DNA from: SpSt-1165 sp964391725
Lineage (GTDB): Bacteria; Chloroflexota; Anaerolineae; Anaerolineales; Anaerolineaceae
NCBI GenBank assembly: GCA_964391725.1
Contig: CAYMNB010000003.1
Span: forward strand, 53,732 to 117,731
DNA: 64,000 bases
Direction: 5' to 3'
Shown: positions 63,864 to 64,000 of the stretch, piece after piece
How the letters are laid out: each line of letters opens with the position of its first letter
How positions within the stretch are numbered: the stretch's first letter is position 1
Translations under genes and position numbers: made by a program
The notes under the pieces: model-generated
What the model was told of the DNA's origin: nothing
The model's input: only the letters and a program-made list of their open reading frames with translations
Database searches by the model: none

Positions 63864-64000
63864 TCAGCTCTTTACCATTGTTCTCATACAGCGCGTGCAT
63901 AAAGTTTTACGGATTTTCTTGCCATTCTCGAAAGTGGTTACCTTCTGCAGATTGGGCTTGAATTTCCGATTGGTAGCGCGCATAGAGAAACTGCGATTAT
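63864..64000 (-). CDS. rpmB: 50S ribosomal protein L28, C-terminal part (runs off the right edge)
   Basis: The minus strand from the edge to a TGA at 63864 encodes about 45 residues: RATNRKFKPNLQKV, then GKKIRKTLCTRCMRTMVKS. This is the C-terminal half of L28, with the NRxxxPNLQxV core and the CxxC tail found in zinc-type L28 proteins. The N-terminus lies beyond the window. Confidence 0.88.
   Translation of the reverse strand, partial: NRSFSMRATNRKFKPNLQKVTTFENGKKIRKTLCTRCMRTMVKS

Overview
The window looks like chromosomal DNA of a fermentative, anaerobic member of the Chloroflexota, most likely class Anaerolineae. This is an inference from gene content and style: a soluble NAD-linked [NiFe] hydrogenase, a split glycine decarboxylase (gcvPA/gcvPB), an LL-diaminopimelate-aminotransferase-like enzyme, TrmFO, a RpoC with a long coiled-coil insertion, many Ser/Thr kinases and FHA/VWA proteins, Thr-Pro-rich surface linkers, a T-box, and no outer-membrane genes. 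I could not run a database search, so the placement is not proven. Coding density is high, no intergenic gap is large except around 49.1-50.0 kb, and I see no prophage, CRISPR array or intact insertion sequence.

Layout. 1-182: start of hisS (minus). 0.4-6.6 kb: five-gene hydrogenase operon hydC-B-A-S-L, a terminator, then an unknown 176-aa gene. 7.2-15.5 kb (minus): PPK2 kinase, rpoC (without rpoB beside it) and a 1006-aa membrane histidine kinase. 15.7-19.6 kb: beta-mannosidase and a UMF1-type transporter. 19.7-22.3 kb (minus): yebC-ruvC-rRNA/tRNA methyltransferase-ruvA. 22.5-25.7 kb: surface protein, AAA ATPase, dinB. 26.0-29.1 kb: gcvH-gcvPA-gcvPB. 29.2-31.9 kb: alaS with a palindrome at its predicted transcription start. 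32.0-43.3 kb (minus): a sigma-54 island. 43.4-48.8 kb: trmFO, a soluble histidine kinase, an aminotransferase, hflX and a small membrane protein. 48.9-51.8 kb: rpmF, a broken transposase, tRNA-Val, and a T-box in front of a TGS-less thrS. 51.8-54.5 kb: ABC importer and tRNA-Glu. 54.5-63.1 kb: a dense phospho-signalling region. 63.2-64.0 kb: rpe and the end of rpmB.

The most interesting unit is the sigma-54 island. One operon encodes a sigma-54 factor carrying a four-cysteine zinc-ribbon-like insert, a cytosolic PAS/GAF histidine kinase, and an NtrC-type activator that ends right after its AAA+ domain with no DNA-binding helix-turn-helix. In the 68-bp gap that follows is a correctly spaced -24/-12 element (TGGTACAGAACTTGCA, minus strand). 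It lies just ahead of a second operon: a two-helix membrane protein, a 1268-aa TPR protein, and an 847-aa TPR protein with a clan-CD (gingipain/caspase-like) peptidase domain that keeps a plausible His565/Cys612 dyad. Sigma factor, activator, sensor, promoter and protease-TPR effector genes thus sit together as what looks like a self-contained regulated system that I do not recognise as a described one.

Other cooperating sets: the hydrogenase operon resembles the electron-bifurcating HydABCSL type. The STPK/PP2C/VWA/FHA/response-regulator operon at 55.9-61.2 kb joins Ser/Thr and two-component signalling. Several genes (hflX, dinB, one kinase) have a TATAAT box so close to the start codon that leaderless transcripts are likely.
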